Assembly: GCA_949879775.1 (NCBI GenBank) | Contig: CATLBW010000010.1 | Location: forward strand, 1 to 38,223 | Reading direction: 5' to 3' | From: an uncultured Lachnospiraceae bacterium | Lineage (GTDB): Bacteria; Bacillota; Clostridia; Lachnospirales; Lachnospiraceae | DNA length: 38,223 bases | Part shown: positions 25,427-32,621 of the stretch, piece by piece | How positions within the stretch are numbered: the first letter of the stretch is position 1 | Layout: the number at the start of each line of letters is the position of its first letter | Notes under the pieces: model-generated | What the model was told of the DNA's origin: nothing | The model's database searches: none | Seen by the model: the letters and a program-made list of their open reading frames with translations, nothing else | Program-made: the position numbers and the translations under genes

Positions 25427-26506
25427 CTACCTTCCTATATCACATATGCCATTGGAGGTTAGGCATATATTTTGATTGTATACATCTTCAACCATTCCTT
25501 CTAATGCATTAGCGTAGTGCTTATAAAATCCATTTTTTCCGTCTATTTCCTCAAAATCTCGATATTCTATATTAGGTAAATCATATAAAGTTTCATCGCA
25601 AAATAATTTGCGCTTAGAATTTCCTATATCAAGAATCTTTCTCTTCAAATCAATTTTTATATCTGTCTCCTCTACGAAATGCTTTCCCCAGCCATGCGGA
25701 ACAATATATTCTCCCTTTGAGTTTGAACGGGAGCAATACTTAACTCTATACATATCGATTGAATAATTGGGCTTAGAGAAAATAGGAAAAATATCCCCTT
25801 CACAAACTCTATAACAACCTATCTGTATAGATTCTGGTTCAGTCATACCATAATGATGAAAATGTTTAGTCTCTAAAATACAACCGCAGTTTTCTAAAAG
25901 ACTGAAAGCTATATTTTCATGCCGAATCTCATTAAAATTATTTAAAGATATAGCCGTCTTCGCAAACAATTCAGCCTCTTTTCCTTGAATATATCTAAAA
26001 TACCGACCATCGCACTCAATCACTTTTATTTTATCATAATACCAATTATCCTTTATAGGATACAGGCCATTATAGCCTCTTGTAAATTCCTTTGCTGTAG
26101 AATGCATTACAAGAAAACGTTTTCCTTGATTATTCGAACAAAGTGAAATAAAATGATTTCCTCGATTAAAATTTAATAAATATGTACTATGCTTCCATTT
26201 ATCATTTAATTTCATCAAATTTCTTCTAAATAATTCATCATCACAGTTTGACGACAAAGAAAAAATACTAGCAGTACAACAATTTACTGTTGTATCAATA
26301 GGTATAATGGGTATCTTACAACCCCACTCAACGAAAACACCTGTTGGGAATCCCCCTGCAAGCCTATCAACATCATATGGTATTCCTATATCTATAGAAG
26401 GAATAATCTTAAACCAAGCATTTTTATCAATCATTCTTAATACTTTTTCTGCAAGATATTGAGTTTCACCAATAAACTCATTTAATTTTTTCTGTGTATT
26501 ATCCAT
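25427..26506 (-). CDS. Divergent RtcB-like RNA ligase family protein
   Basis: RtcB ligases join RNA 3'-phosphate or 2',3'-cyclic phosphate ends to 5'-OH ends using GTP and Mn2+. This 359-residue protein is shorter than typical RtcB (400-480) and highly divergent, but its blocks align in order: PIDTTVNCC (D71, N75, C76) with VGVDIGCG; RGNHFISL (N117, H118) with TGNHFIEI; LVMHSTAKEFTRG (H135) with IMLHSGSRGIG; HFHHYG (H215-H218) with CHHNYV; PHGWGK (H271) with SHGAGR, the guanylylated histidine; and LPNIEYRDFEEI near 310 with IPMAYKDIDAV. The GSMG loop and the RKGA box are replaced (RVCEGD near 233). AAGGGG precedes the ATG. It is the first gene of the operon. The homology is my own hand alignment; activity is not shown. 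Confidence 0.78.
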   Translation of the reverse strand: MDNTQKKLNEFIGETQYLAEKVLRMIDKNAWFKIIPSIDIGIPYDVDRLAGGFPTGVFVEWGCKIPIIPIDTTVNCCTASIFSLSSNCDDELFRRNLMKLNDKWKHSTYLLNFNRGNHFISLCSNNQGKRFLVMHSTAKEFTRGYNGLYPIKDNWYYDKIKVIECDGRYFRYIQGKEAELFAKTAISLNNFNEIRHENIAFSLLENCGCILETKHFHHYGMTEPESIQIGCYRVCEGDIFPIFSKPNYSIDMYRVKYCSRSNSKGEYIVPHGWGKHFVEETDIKIDLKRKILDIGNSKRKLFCDETLYDLPNIEYRDFEEIDGKNGFYKHYANALEGMVEDVYNQNICLTSNGICDIGR

Positions 26507-26735
26507 AAATTCCCCTTTTCTTAATATTTACACTTTCACTAATTGATTTTATTATACTACATATTCCCTTAAAATTCATCTAAAATTTACCTTTTTTTAC
26601 TGACACAAAACTTTTTAAAACGGCACAGCTTTTTGATTGCGGAAAACTTTAAATATTTCTTCCAGAAGTTCCTAAAATACAATATTTTAGACATTTCTAG
26701 GAAAAAAGAGGGTTGTTTTACTACTTTTCACCTTA
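26507..26735 (-). promoter_or_regulatory. Leader and promoter of the RtcB-like operon
   Basis: On the minus strand a perfect TATAAT lies at 26556-26551, about 45 bases before the start codon. The -35 region is weak (ATGAAT-like), so the promoter may need an activator. The rest of the gap up to the plus-strand leader at 26736 is AT-rich with no other recognised gene. The operon and the conjugative-element genes are divergent here. Confidence 0.55.
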
Positions 26736-26828
26736 ACAGACGGATTGCCCGGTTTTCAGCCGGGTAGTCTGTTTTTTACGCCTTTTTATCGCCCTTTTAC
26801 AGTCTGTGAAAAAAGAACACGGGTGCAT
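26736..26828 (+). promoter_or_regulatory. Leader module 1 of the conjugative element (hairpin plus CGGGTGCAT box)
   Basis: A two-part stem ACAGAC/GTCTGT (26736-26741 with 26767-26772) enclosing CCCGG/CCGGG is followed by a run of six T, the form of an intrinsic terminator on the plus strand. Forty-odd bases later CGGGTGCAT (26820-26828) precedes the first small gene by 31 bases. The same design is at 32161-32225 and 33291-33355. No plus-strand gene lies upstream, so it is likely an attenuator rather than the end of a gene. Confidence 0.65.
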
Positions 26829-26859
26829 TTTTGAAATATAACACAGAAAGGAGACGTAA

Positions 26860-27165
26860 ATGAATAAACTGATTCAAGATTTAATACAAAAAGGTATGGG
26901 GAACTTTATGGACCGGAGCAGGGATGCATTAGCCTGGAAGGATGAAATCTACCTGAATGACATCAAAGATGAAAATGAACTGGCACAGCGTTATGAAAAC
27001 CTTGACCTAACCAAAGGGCAGAGAAAGGTGATAAATGATTATATGGCATGTGCGTCAACAGTCAACCACCGTTATGCCGACATCTCTTATATGTGCGGCA
27101 TTAAGGATACGGTCAGCCTGCTTGTTTCACTGGGGCTGATAAAAGGCGTTGAAGCTGAAGAATGA
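26860..27165 (+). CDS. Small conjugative-element protein (DUF6809-like)
   Basis: 101 residues, helical and charged, without signal peptide or membrane segment. The pattern YENLDLTKGQRKVINDYM followed by a C-terminal SYMCGIKDTVSLLVSLGLI helix recalls small DUF6809-type proteins found in clostridial mobile elements; the assignment is tentative. GAAAGGAGA stands 7-9 bases before the ATG. It is the first gene of a plus-strand unit behind the leader at 26736 and is followed by a terminator at 27190. No function is known. Confidence 0.65.
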   Translation: MNKLIQDLIQKGMGNFMDRSRDALAWKDEIYLNDIKDENELAQRYENLDLTKGQRKVINDYMACASTVNHRYADISYMCGIKDTVSLLVSLGLIKGVEAEE

Positions 27166-27189
27166 TATATGCCCTTAAATACGGCTTTG

Positions 27190-27217
27190 GAGCCAGCCGG
27201 AAAACAGGCTCTTTTTT
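27190..27217 (+). terminator. Intrinsic terminator after the first small gene
   Basis: Stem GAGCC/GGCTC (27190-27194 with 27207-27211) followed by TTTTTT, 25 bases after the stop codon of the gene at 26860. Confidence 0.75.
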
Positions 27218-27253
27218 GCTGCCCGAAAACCAGATAAAAAAAGGAGCAGACAC

Positions 27254-27472
27254 ATGGAACAGACAATCAGAGAGATAATCATGCAGGCAGACGATGAAAG
27301 AAATCTTGACCTGATTTGGTGGGTAAAGGATATTCTGAACGAGTTTTCATCTACCTGTAACTGCCCACCAGGTTGGCGGTACATAGGGGCAAGACTTGCA
27401 AGTGAGTATCCGAAGGATTCTTGGGTATATGAAAATCTGGAATTATACAATTTTACAGACATGGAGAGGTAA
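27254..27472 (+). CDS. Small hypothetical protein of the conjugative element
   Basis: 72 residues starting MEQTIREIIMQADDERNLDL with an aromatic centre (IWWVKDIL) and PPGWRYIG. I do not recognise the family. AAAGGAG lies 8 bases before the ATG. The next gene starts 4 bases after its stop, so these three small genes (27254-27970) form an operon. Similar tiny accessory genes are common near the front of clostridial conjugative elements, and that is the only clue to role. Confidence 0.65.
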   Translation: MEQTIREIIMQADDERNLDLIWWVKDILNEFSSTCNCPPGWRYIGARLASEYPKDSWVYENLELYNFTDMER

Positions 27473-27476
27473 TGCA

Positions 27477-27689
27477 ATGGCGGTAAAGAGGACATATTAC
27501 AAGGACAGATATAACGATAACAAGGTGTGGGAAGTCGCAAAGCTGAAGGGAGGCTATTACCTCCGCCAGTATATATGCGGGGAGCAGTTCGGAAATGGGC
27601 TGCGGACTACGAAAAAATTTATCCAGAGTTTGGGCATCCTTGATTTTGAAACGGTAAAAGGAATAAAGAAAGAAGGCGGTGCAAAATGA
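27477..27689 (+). CDS. Small basic hypothetical protein of the conjugative element
   Basis: 70 residues, basic, starting MAVKRTYYKDRYNDNKVWEV. The likely fold is a short beta sheet (YYKDRYNDNKVWEVAKLKGGYYLRQ) then a helix. The family is not recognised. The ATG at 27477 is chosen over an upstream ATG at 27396, which overlaps the previous gene, because GAGAGG lies about 8 bases before it. The next gene overlaps its stop codon by 4 bases (ATGA), so translation is coupled. Confidence 0.62.
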   Translation: MAVKRTYYKDRYNDNKVWEVAKLKGGYYLRQYICGEQFGNGLRTTKKFIQSLGILDFETVKGIKKEGGAK

Positions 27690-27970
27690 ATATGAAGATT
27701 GCATTAGAAGTTATGGAACAAGTAACGCTTTATTTCAAAGAGAACCTTCCCAAGTACACTGTTCTGAAAGTCAGAAAGAAATCGTACCATCCTGACGATT
27801 CCCATCTTTACATGGTATCAGCTAAAAAAGACGATGGCACATACGCTGCTTGGACAAGCTGGAACCAGAAGCTGAAGAGCCTGAACCACGGGCATTATGA
27901 TTTACAGAATGAGGAAGACTGTGAAAAGGCAATGGATGAATTCTATTTCAGCGGGGATTCACTGCTGTAA
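27686..27970 (+). CDS. Small hypothetical protein of the conjugative element
   Basis: 94 residues starting MNMKIALEVMEQVTLYFKEN. A mixed alpha/beta pattern with YTVLKVRKKSYHPDDSHLYMVSAKKDDGTYAAWTSWN in the middle and an acidic C-terminal helix. No known domain is recognised. The ATG overlaps the previous stop codon (ATGA). The gene ends in a terminator-like hairpin at 27979. It is convergent with the primase-helicase gene. Confidence 0.65.
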   Translation: MNMKIALEVMEQVTLYFKENLPKYTVLKVRKKSYHPDDSHLYMVSAKKDDGTYAAWTSWNQKLKSLNHGHYDLQNEEDCEKAMDEFYFSGDSLL

Positions 27971-27978
27971 AAAAAGAC

Positions 27979-28010
27979 CTCGGAATCGGTTTCTGTCAGC
28001 CAATTTCGAG
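27979..28010 (+). terminator. Terminator after the three-gene unit
   Basis: Imperfect stem CTCGGAATCGG/CCAATTTCGAG, one mismatch and one wobble, preceded by A-rich and followed by T-rich sequence (ATCCTTATTTTATT). It lies between two convergent genes and could serve both directions. Confidence 0.6.
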
Positions 28011-28068
28011 ATCCTTATTTTATTCCATTTAAACAGGACGGCGTCATAACCGATGCCGCCCTATGTTT

Positions 28069-29862
28069 TTAGTCTTCTTCAGTATCCGTTGGAGTGACCG
28101 TTGTACCGTTCACTGTACCCGCCGCACTTGGAATGCGCCGTTTCAGTCCGCTGTACTTTGTTTTAATTTTACGGACATCCGGGTATTCCCTTTGTGTGGC
28201 TCCCGGAGCGTAAACCGGATTGAGAAACTCTGTCAGGTCCAAGTCAACCAGCAGTGGTTCTTTGACCGTCGGGTCAATATACCCGCTGGAACGGCAGCTG
28301 TCTGTCCATTCCCACTCTGTTCCAATCGTGGAAGAATTCACATAGACCCTCACAGTATCATAAAAATCCGTCCTTCCGCAGACCCTTCCAGACGGAAAGT
28401 TTTTCTTATACCAGGTCTTAAAGCCCGCATACAGGAAATCCTGCGCCGGGAGTAAATCCCACTGTACTAATGGGAGAATCTCGTTTAAGTATGCTACAAC
28501 TACGTTGGTTGCGTCAAGGTAGGCTGCTAAAGCACGCTTTGTTGCCGAAGTCTCGGTAAAGGAATCGAAGTATGGCATGTCTACCATCGCCATCTTTACG
28601 ATATATTCCTTTACCTCCTCCATATAAATCAGCCTGTCCTTGATATACTTCTTCGGGCTTCCGACAAAAGTCTTTTCAAACGGGACAATATGTAACCTAC
28701 GGAGGAAGGAATTTGTTTTATCGTTTGTATTTGGGAGGTCATTAATGCATTCAATGACTAATCCATTAAAGCGATAGTCAAACTCTTTGACGTACTTCTC
28801 ATTGACCGAAACAATATCTTTCGTAATGACCGCTTTCAATTTATCCAATCCCTTCGAAAAGTCAGATACGGCGTTCTCATCCACAATGATGGCGTTCGCC
28901 CCCGGCAGTTTTGACAGCCCAAAAGATTTTGAAAACTCGTTTAACGGGATGTTCGCAACGGTCTCCTCACCCAAAATGTTCCGGATAAGCTGGCAGAGAG
29001 TGCCCTTGCTGTTACAGCCGCTTGACGAATAAAGCAAGACCATCTGGTCAAAACTGGTATTCGTAAGCATTGATGCGGCAATGATTTCTTTGATTGTCAT
29101 AACCATATCGGCATCCCCAAGCTCACTTAACCAGGTATCAACGTCCCATGTGCTGCCGTCCTCTGGAATCTGGATGAATGGGTTCCTGGCATTTGCATTG
29201 AGCCTTGTATGGCACTTATTTGTAAACACAAGGTCTTTCGAAAATGGGATGAGCATTTTATTAAGGTCATCCCAGATTCCGTTCTCAAATGCCGCATAAT
29301 GAGGGATACGGCATGTTGTAATGACCGGCAGCCTGCTTTTCACCAAGACAAAAATTTCTGACTTATCTTTTTTGGTTGCAATCGGTTTGTACTTTTCTGC
29401 CAAAACCCCAAATGATTCGTCCGCGCTGTTGGTGATTTCCCAGACTCCCTTATTGTCACCAGAATCCTGATAAATGCCAATCGGCAACCTCATTCGGTTG
29501 TCGGTTGTGAGCCGCTGTTTTTTATTCTGACCGCTCTTATCACCGCCTGATACAAGCGCCACATCCCCACGGGCTGCAATCAGCATCGCAATGCATAAAT
29601 GGGGAAGTTCCTTTAAATAGGATAATTTATTATCTTTATCCCTGATTGCATTCTCAGCGACAACCGCACTGTTGAGATAGTCCAGCAACGAGATACAGCA
29701 TGACCTTTCGTTCAACAGATGGTTTTTATTTGAACTGATAAACGCCCTTGTTTCACGTTCTAAAATAACACTCAGAGGTGTTGGCGTGTTATAAACAGGC
29801 GTCAAGTCCTCTTCTGGCAATCCCGAAGGATTATAATTATTCTGGTCAATACTATTATTCAT
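28069..29862 (-). CDS. D5/P4-type primase-helicase (SF3 helicase, DUF5906-like)
   Basis: A 597-residue replication protein of the plasmid/phage primase-helicase class. The C-terminal half holds an SF3-type ATPase: a Walker A-like segment YSSSGCNSKGTLCQLI (about 280-295), Walker B AIIVDENA (about 325), and the arginine-finger region NSFLRRLHIVPFEKTF (about 397-412). In most relatives the Walker A reads NGKG; here it is NSKG, so ATP hydrolysis may be altered. The N-terminal 250 residues are less clear and have no obvious Toprim motif. AAAGGAAA precedes the ATG. It is antisense to the surrounding small genes, and a small ORF and an antisense RNA lie in its leader, which suggests controlled replication of the circular form. 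Confidence 0.8.
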   Translation of the reverse strand: MNNSIDQNNYNPSGLPEEDLTPVYNTPTPLSVILERETRAFISSNKNHLLNERSCCISLLDYLNSAVVAENAIRDKDNKLSYLKELPHLCIAMLIAARGDVALVSGGDKSGQNKKQRLTTDNRMRLPIGIYQDSGDNKGVWEITNSADESFGVLAEKYKPIATKKDKSEIFVLVKSRLPVITTCRIPHYAAFENGIWDDLNKMLIPFSKDLVFTNKCHTRLNANARNPFIQIPEDGSTWDVDTWLSELGDADMVMTIKEIIAASMLTNTSFDQMVLLYSSSGCNSKGTLCQLIRNILGEETVANIPLNEFSKSFGLSKLPGANAIIVDENAVSDFSKGLDKLKAVITKDIVSVNEKYVKEFDYRFNGLVIECINDLPNTNDKTNSFLRRLHIVPFEKTFVGSPKKYIKDRLIYMEEVKEYIVKMAMVDMPYFDSFTETSATKRALAAYLDATNVVVAYLNEILPLVQWDLLPAQDFLYAGFKTWYKKNFPSGRVCGRTDFYDTVRVYVNSSTIGTEWEWTDSCRSSGYIDPTVKEPLLVDLDLTEFLNPVYAPGATQREYPDVRKIKTKYSGLKRRIPSAAGTVNGTTVTPTDTEED

Positions 29863-30011
29863 AGTTTTTATTTCCTTTCAAATTATTTTAAAATTTAAAG
29901 TATTCAGTTGTCAATGTACGCATATTCCCGAAATTCATCTTCTCGATTTTAGACCTGACTTTAAAATAGTCGTCTTTGTTCGGGATTTACTTCCTGCAAC
30001 CCATTTTCTCC

Positions 30012-30125
30012 TTGAAAATAATAAGAAAATGAGCTATGATTATTTTGTTATATTTTTGTGAAGCCCGCTTCCTTATTTATGAACTGCAATTCATAAATAA
30101 TTATTAAGGAAGCGCGGCTTTTTTA
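30012..30125 (+). ncRNA. Candidate antisense RNA over the primase-helicase leader
   Basis: A clean promoter TTGAAA (30012-30017), 17-base spacer, TATGAT (30035-30040) predicts a start near 30047. The transcript, about 80 bases, is almost entirely one hairpin: AAGCC-CGCTTCCTTA and TTTATGAA on the left pair with TTCATAAA and TAAGGAAGCG-GGCTT on the right, with a CTGCAA loop and a bulge, then TTTTTT at 30119-30124. It is opposite to the minus-strand gap between the 36-aa ORF and the primase-helicase gene, as antisense copy-control RNAs lie over rep leaders. Confidence 0.6.
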
Positions 30126-30155
30126 GCGGGTCATCCCTGCTTTTATGTAACATAT

Positions 30156-30266
30156 TCAGCCCATCCTTTCCTTTGGCATTGTCATTACATGATTGAACAA
30201 ACCGTAATGGTTTTTCGTTATTAAAAACAACTCATCAATAAACGCCGGGGTATTTTGCTGCTCCAT
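30156..30266 (-). CDS. 36-residue leader ORF upstream of the primase-helicase
   Basis: A minus-strand frame starting MEQQNTPAFIDELFLITKNH and ending MPKERMG, with AAAGGAGTG 5 bases before the ATG, a better ribosome site than many genes here. It was not recognised in any family. It is separated from the primase-helicase (29862) by about 290 bases containing the antisense RNA gene. It could be a small regulatory protein or a translated leader coupled to replication control. The remaining sequence (29863-30011) shows nothing else. Confidence 0.55.
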   Translation of the reverse strand: MEQQNTPAFIDELFLITKNHYGLFNHVMTMPKERMG

Positions 30267-30336
30267 TTTTTCACTCCTTTCTCTTTAAAACTAATGCCAT
30301 TATACCGCATATGGATTTTTTTTCCATACACAGATA

Positions 30337-30365
30337 TGGTTGGTACCTAACCATTCATGGTTAGG
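30337..30365. promoter_or_regulatory. Palindromic operator between the divergent primase and regulator units
   Basis: Half-sites TGGTTGG (30337), CCTAACCA (30346) and TGGTTAGG (30358) form a perfect 9-bp palindrome CCTAACCAT-TC-ATGGTTAGG at 30346-30365 plus an overlapping imperfect one. This is typical of a repressor binding site. The XRE-type protein encoded just downstream is the likely binder. Confidence 0.65.
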
Positions 30366-30427
30366 TTTTGAGCCTGTTTTTACAGGGAGATTGCTATTTC
30401 TAAGAAAAAGTGCTAAAATAACTGCCA

Positions 30428-30462
30428 TATAATGGTAAATCTACCAAAGTATGGGTAGATTT
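30428..30462 (+). promoter_or_regulatory. Promoter -10 and second operator of the XRE-type gene
   Basis: TATAAT at 30428-30433 without a good -35 box is immediately followed by the perfect inverted repeat AAATCTACC (30437-30445)/GGTAGATTT (30454-30462). A palindrome over the start site, 54 bases before the start codon, fits autoregulation. Its sequence differs from the palindrome at 30346. Confidence 0.55.
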
Positions 30463-30515
30463 TGAGAAAAAAACCATTTCCCGTACTAAAAAAATTTTGA
30501 AAAAAGGTAAAAATC

Positions 30516-31568
30516 ATGGCAGAAAAAGAAAGTAAAGACAAATCTAAAATAACAGAGGAAGAAAAAGACCAATGTATAGAGATTCTCAATGAGAATATAA
30601 AAGTATTGAAAGAAAGCGAAGACATAAGATGGGAGGATTTTGGGAATACGGTTGGCGTATCCCAGACCACAATTAACAACTGGGGTAAACCGAATACGAC
30701 GGGAACACTCATAAGACCAAAACTTGACAGCGTGCTGGCGATAGCATATCATTTTAACGTTTCCCTTGACTGGCTTCTTGGATTTTCATCAAACAAGGAA
30801 GCATCCCCTGTTCCAATAACTTATAAAGAATGGATTATCACGATAGAAAATTATTTGGAATATGGAGTTGTAAAACCGCTTTACCGCCCGGAACTGGATG
30901 ACAGTTTTCAGCCTTATGACGAAGATACCCAAAAGAATTTAGAATATACCATAGAGACATTGATGTCAGGCGGTCTCGGATACCAAACATCATACTTATC
31001 ATCAGCAAGGATGGCTTCCTCAGAAAAAGCAGAATCAGTAGTTCCGTCAGAAGAGAAAGCTCATTTAGAAGATGATTTCGACCCACCATATGTTTATACG
31101 CCACATTCAGATAACATTTATGACGCCTCTAAAGACATGGATGGAATATACCCGGATGTATTGGAAATCAAAGACACTTTTTTAAGGTGCATAATTGCCT
31201 GCCTGCATTTTTGTAAGAAAACTGGACCGGAAGAATATTATAAGTCTTTCCGTGAAAGCATTATAAAACAATATGGCAACAAAAAGGTTCTCAATTTAGA
31301 TGTCTATGAACTGCGGGTCCCTGCTGATTTAAAGGGAACTGAAGAATATAAGAAGTTGTTAAAAGGGTATCATACAATAAGCGAAAGTCTTTTTGCAAAG
31401 TATAAAAGCATCCGTGAAATCAATACAAAAGAATTAAGCAAGATATGGAACAAACTGGAATTTTGGAAAGAAGAATTTGACAATGGAAAAATCAAAACTG
31501 TAACCCAGTTGAAGCAAGAATATATTGAAAAAAATAATCCAATGGCTGGAGACGATTTTGATTTATAA
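30516..31568 (+). CDS. XRE-type helix-turn-helix regulator of the conjugative element
   Basis: 350 residues. The N-terminal domain (about 15-95) is XRE/cI-like: WEDFGNTVGVSQTTINNWGK contains the helix-turn-helix, and the VLAIAYHFNVSLDWLLGFSSN segment closes the domain. Residues 100-350 are acidic and helical, with no recognised domain, and may bind a partner or signal. AAAGGT lies before the ATG. It is downstream of two palindromes and divergent from the primase-helicase unit, which suggests that it represses itself and that unit. It could be the element's immunity-type regulator; no ImmA-like protease gene is adjacent in the window. Confidence 0.8.
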   Translation: MAEKESKDKSKITEEEKDQCIEILNENIKVLKESEDIRWEDFGNTVGVSQTTINNWGKPNTTGTLIRPKLDSVLAIAYHFNVSLDWLLGFSSNKEASPVPITYKEWIITIENYLEYGVVKPLYRPELDDSFQPYDEDTQKNLEYTIETLMSGGLGYQTSYLSSARMASSEKAESVVPSEEKAHLEDDFDPPYVYTPHSDNIYDASKDMDGIYPDVLEIKDTFLRCIIACLHFCKKTGPEEYYKSFRESIIKQYGNKKVLNLDVYELRVPADLKGTEEYKKLLKGYHTISESLFAKYKSIREINTKELSKIWNKLEFWKEEFDNGKIKTVTQLKQEYIEKNNPMAGDDFDL

Positions 31569-31633
31569 CCGGAAAGAGTTAATAAGAGGAATCAGGTTTA
31601 CAGGGGATAATCGTAATAATGCGGTTATCCCCC

Positions 31634-32034
31634 TGTCTGGTTGTCTGGGTTATTTTACAGAAAAAGTTTTTATATTTAGGATTTTTATATTTATGTCTGA
31701 TTGTCTGGGTTATTTCTATATTATTATTTTCTTTATTCTGCTTCCTTATCTATATTAAAATTCTGCTTCTAAATCTCCGTGCGATAAATATAAAAGTTAT
31801 AAAGCAATATAAGAAATAAAAATATATTGGCGAAAAAGCCAGACAACCGGACAAGGATTCTGATCCTGCGATAGATATAATATATAGAGGCAACGTGATA
31901 TAAAAACTTTTTCCCCCAAAAAAGCCAGACAATCGGACAAAGGTTCTCCATTATACCCCTGCGATAGATATAACATACCGAAGCAAATCTATAATAAAAA
32001 CTTTTTCTCCCAAAAAAGCCGGACAATCGGACAA
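31634..32034. repeat. Inverted array of iteron-like repeats
   Basis: The core TGTCYGRTTGTCTGGSTT occurs five times. Two copies read forward at 31634-31652 and 31694-31712, and three read in reverse at 31837-31854, 31923-31940 and 32017-32034. The reverse copies belong to larger units of 86 and 94 bases, with conserved CTGCGATAGATATAA and AAAAACTTTTTC. An AT-rich core of about 120 bases lies between the two sets. This is the shape of a replication or transfer origin with protein-binding iterons. Open frames through it repeat the same residues and are not genes. Sequence 31569-31633 and 32035-32125 has no other gene. Confidence 0.75.
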
Positions 32035-32124
32035 CAAATACCTCTGACATGAAGCTCAAACCCACTCTGTAAAAAAATCTAATCAAAAGGAACCCTATAC
32101 CCCATACCCTCTCACACACAACAC

Positions 32125-32225
32125 CCCATACCGTAAATTTCGCAGCCCATATGCCGCCATAATCTGCCTATAAGTACACGGGCAGATTAAATTTTTTCTG
32201 CCTTCCAGCAGAAAAACGGGTGTAT
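32125..32225 (+). promoter_or_regulatory. Leader module 2 of the conjugative element
   Basis: Stem AATCTGCC/GGCAGATT (32161-32168 with 32181-32188) followed by TTTTTT, then a second hairpin TTTTTCTGC/GCAGAAAAA, then the box CGGGTGTAT (32217-32225), 50 bases before the next start codon. The flanking words CCCATA and CCATAT also match the module at 33250. Confidence 0.65.
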
Positions 32226-32275
32226 AGGTGAAGCATAGAAACCAACTTCAACCAATCACTGTAAGGAGAAAAATT

Positions 32276-32473
32276 ATGAACCAAATCATCGAAAGAATGA
32301 GGAATGACGGTTATCCCTATAAGATTAAAGGGAATGGCGGGCACATGGCAGTATTGTATGACATGCAGCCGCTCAATGGCGGCGATTATATGGCAATCTA
32401 CCGCTATCCTGGCGGGGAATGCTGCCATGATTTATTAGAGATTCAGAGGCATTGTGAAGTAATAGAACAGTAA
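32276..32473 (+). CDS. Small conjugative-element protein
   Basis: 65 residues starting MNQIIERMRNDGYPYKIKGN, followed by GGHMAVLYDMQPLNGGDYMAIYRYPGGECCHDLLEI. It has an alpha-beta pattern rich in Gly and aromatic residues. Comparable tiny proteins occur upstream of the methylase/helicase gene in clostridial conjugative elements; no function is known. GTAAGGAG lies 7-8 bases before the ATG. The leader module at 32161 stands directly upstream. Confidence 0.65.
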   Translation: MNQIIERMRNDGYPYKIKGNGGHMAVLYDMQPLNGGDYMAIYRYPGGECCHDLLEIQRHCEVIEQ

Positions 32474-32621
32474 GTTAGCATATCTGCCTGCTAACAGGCT
32501 ATGCGCCTAAAGAGTGAGCCAAAAAGCCGCTCTTCTATCCATGTAAATCAAATAGAAAAGCCTGCGGTTATGGCAGCCCCGCATCTATGAATGCGTTTTC
32601 AAGAAAGGAGAAACCAACGCT

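Noticed and set aside
31769-32119. Minus-strand open frame with repeated LSGFFGRKSF-like residues
   Set aside because: The repetition reflects the iteron-like DNA repeats; there is no ribosome binding site and no protein family.
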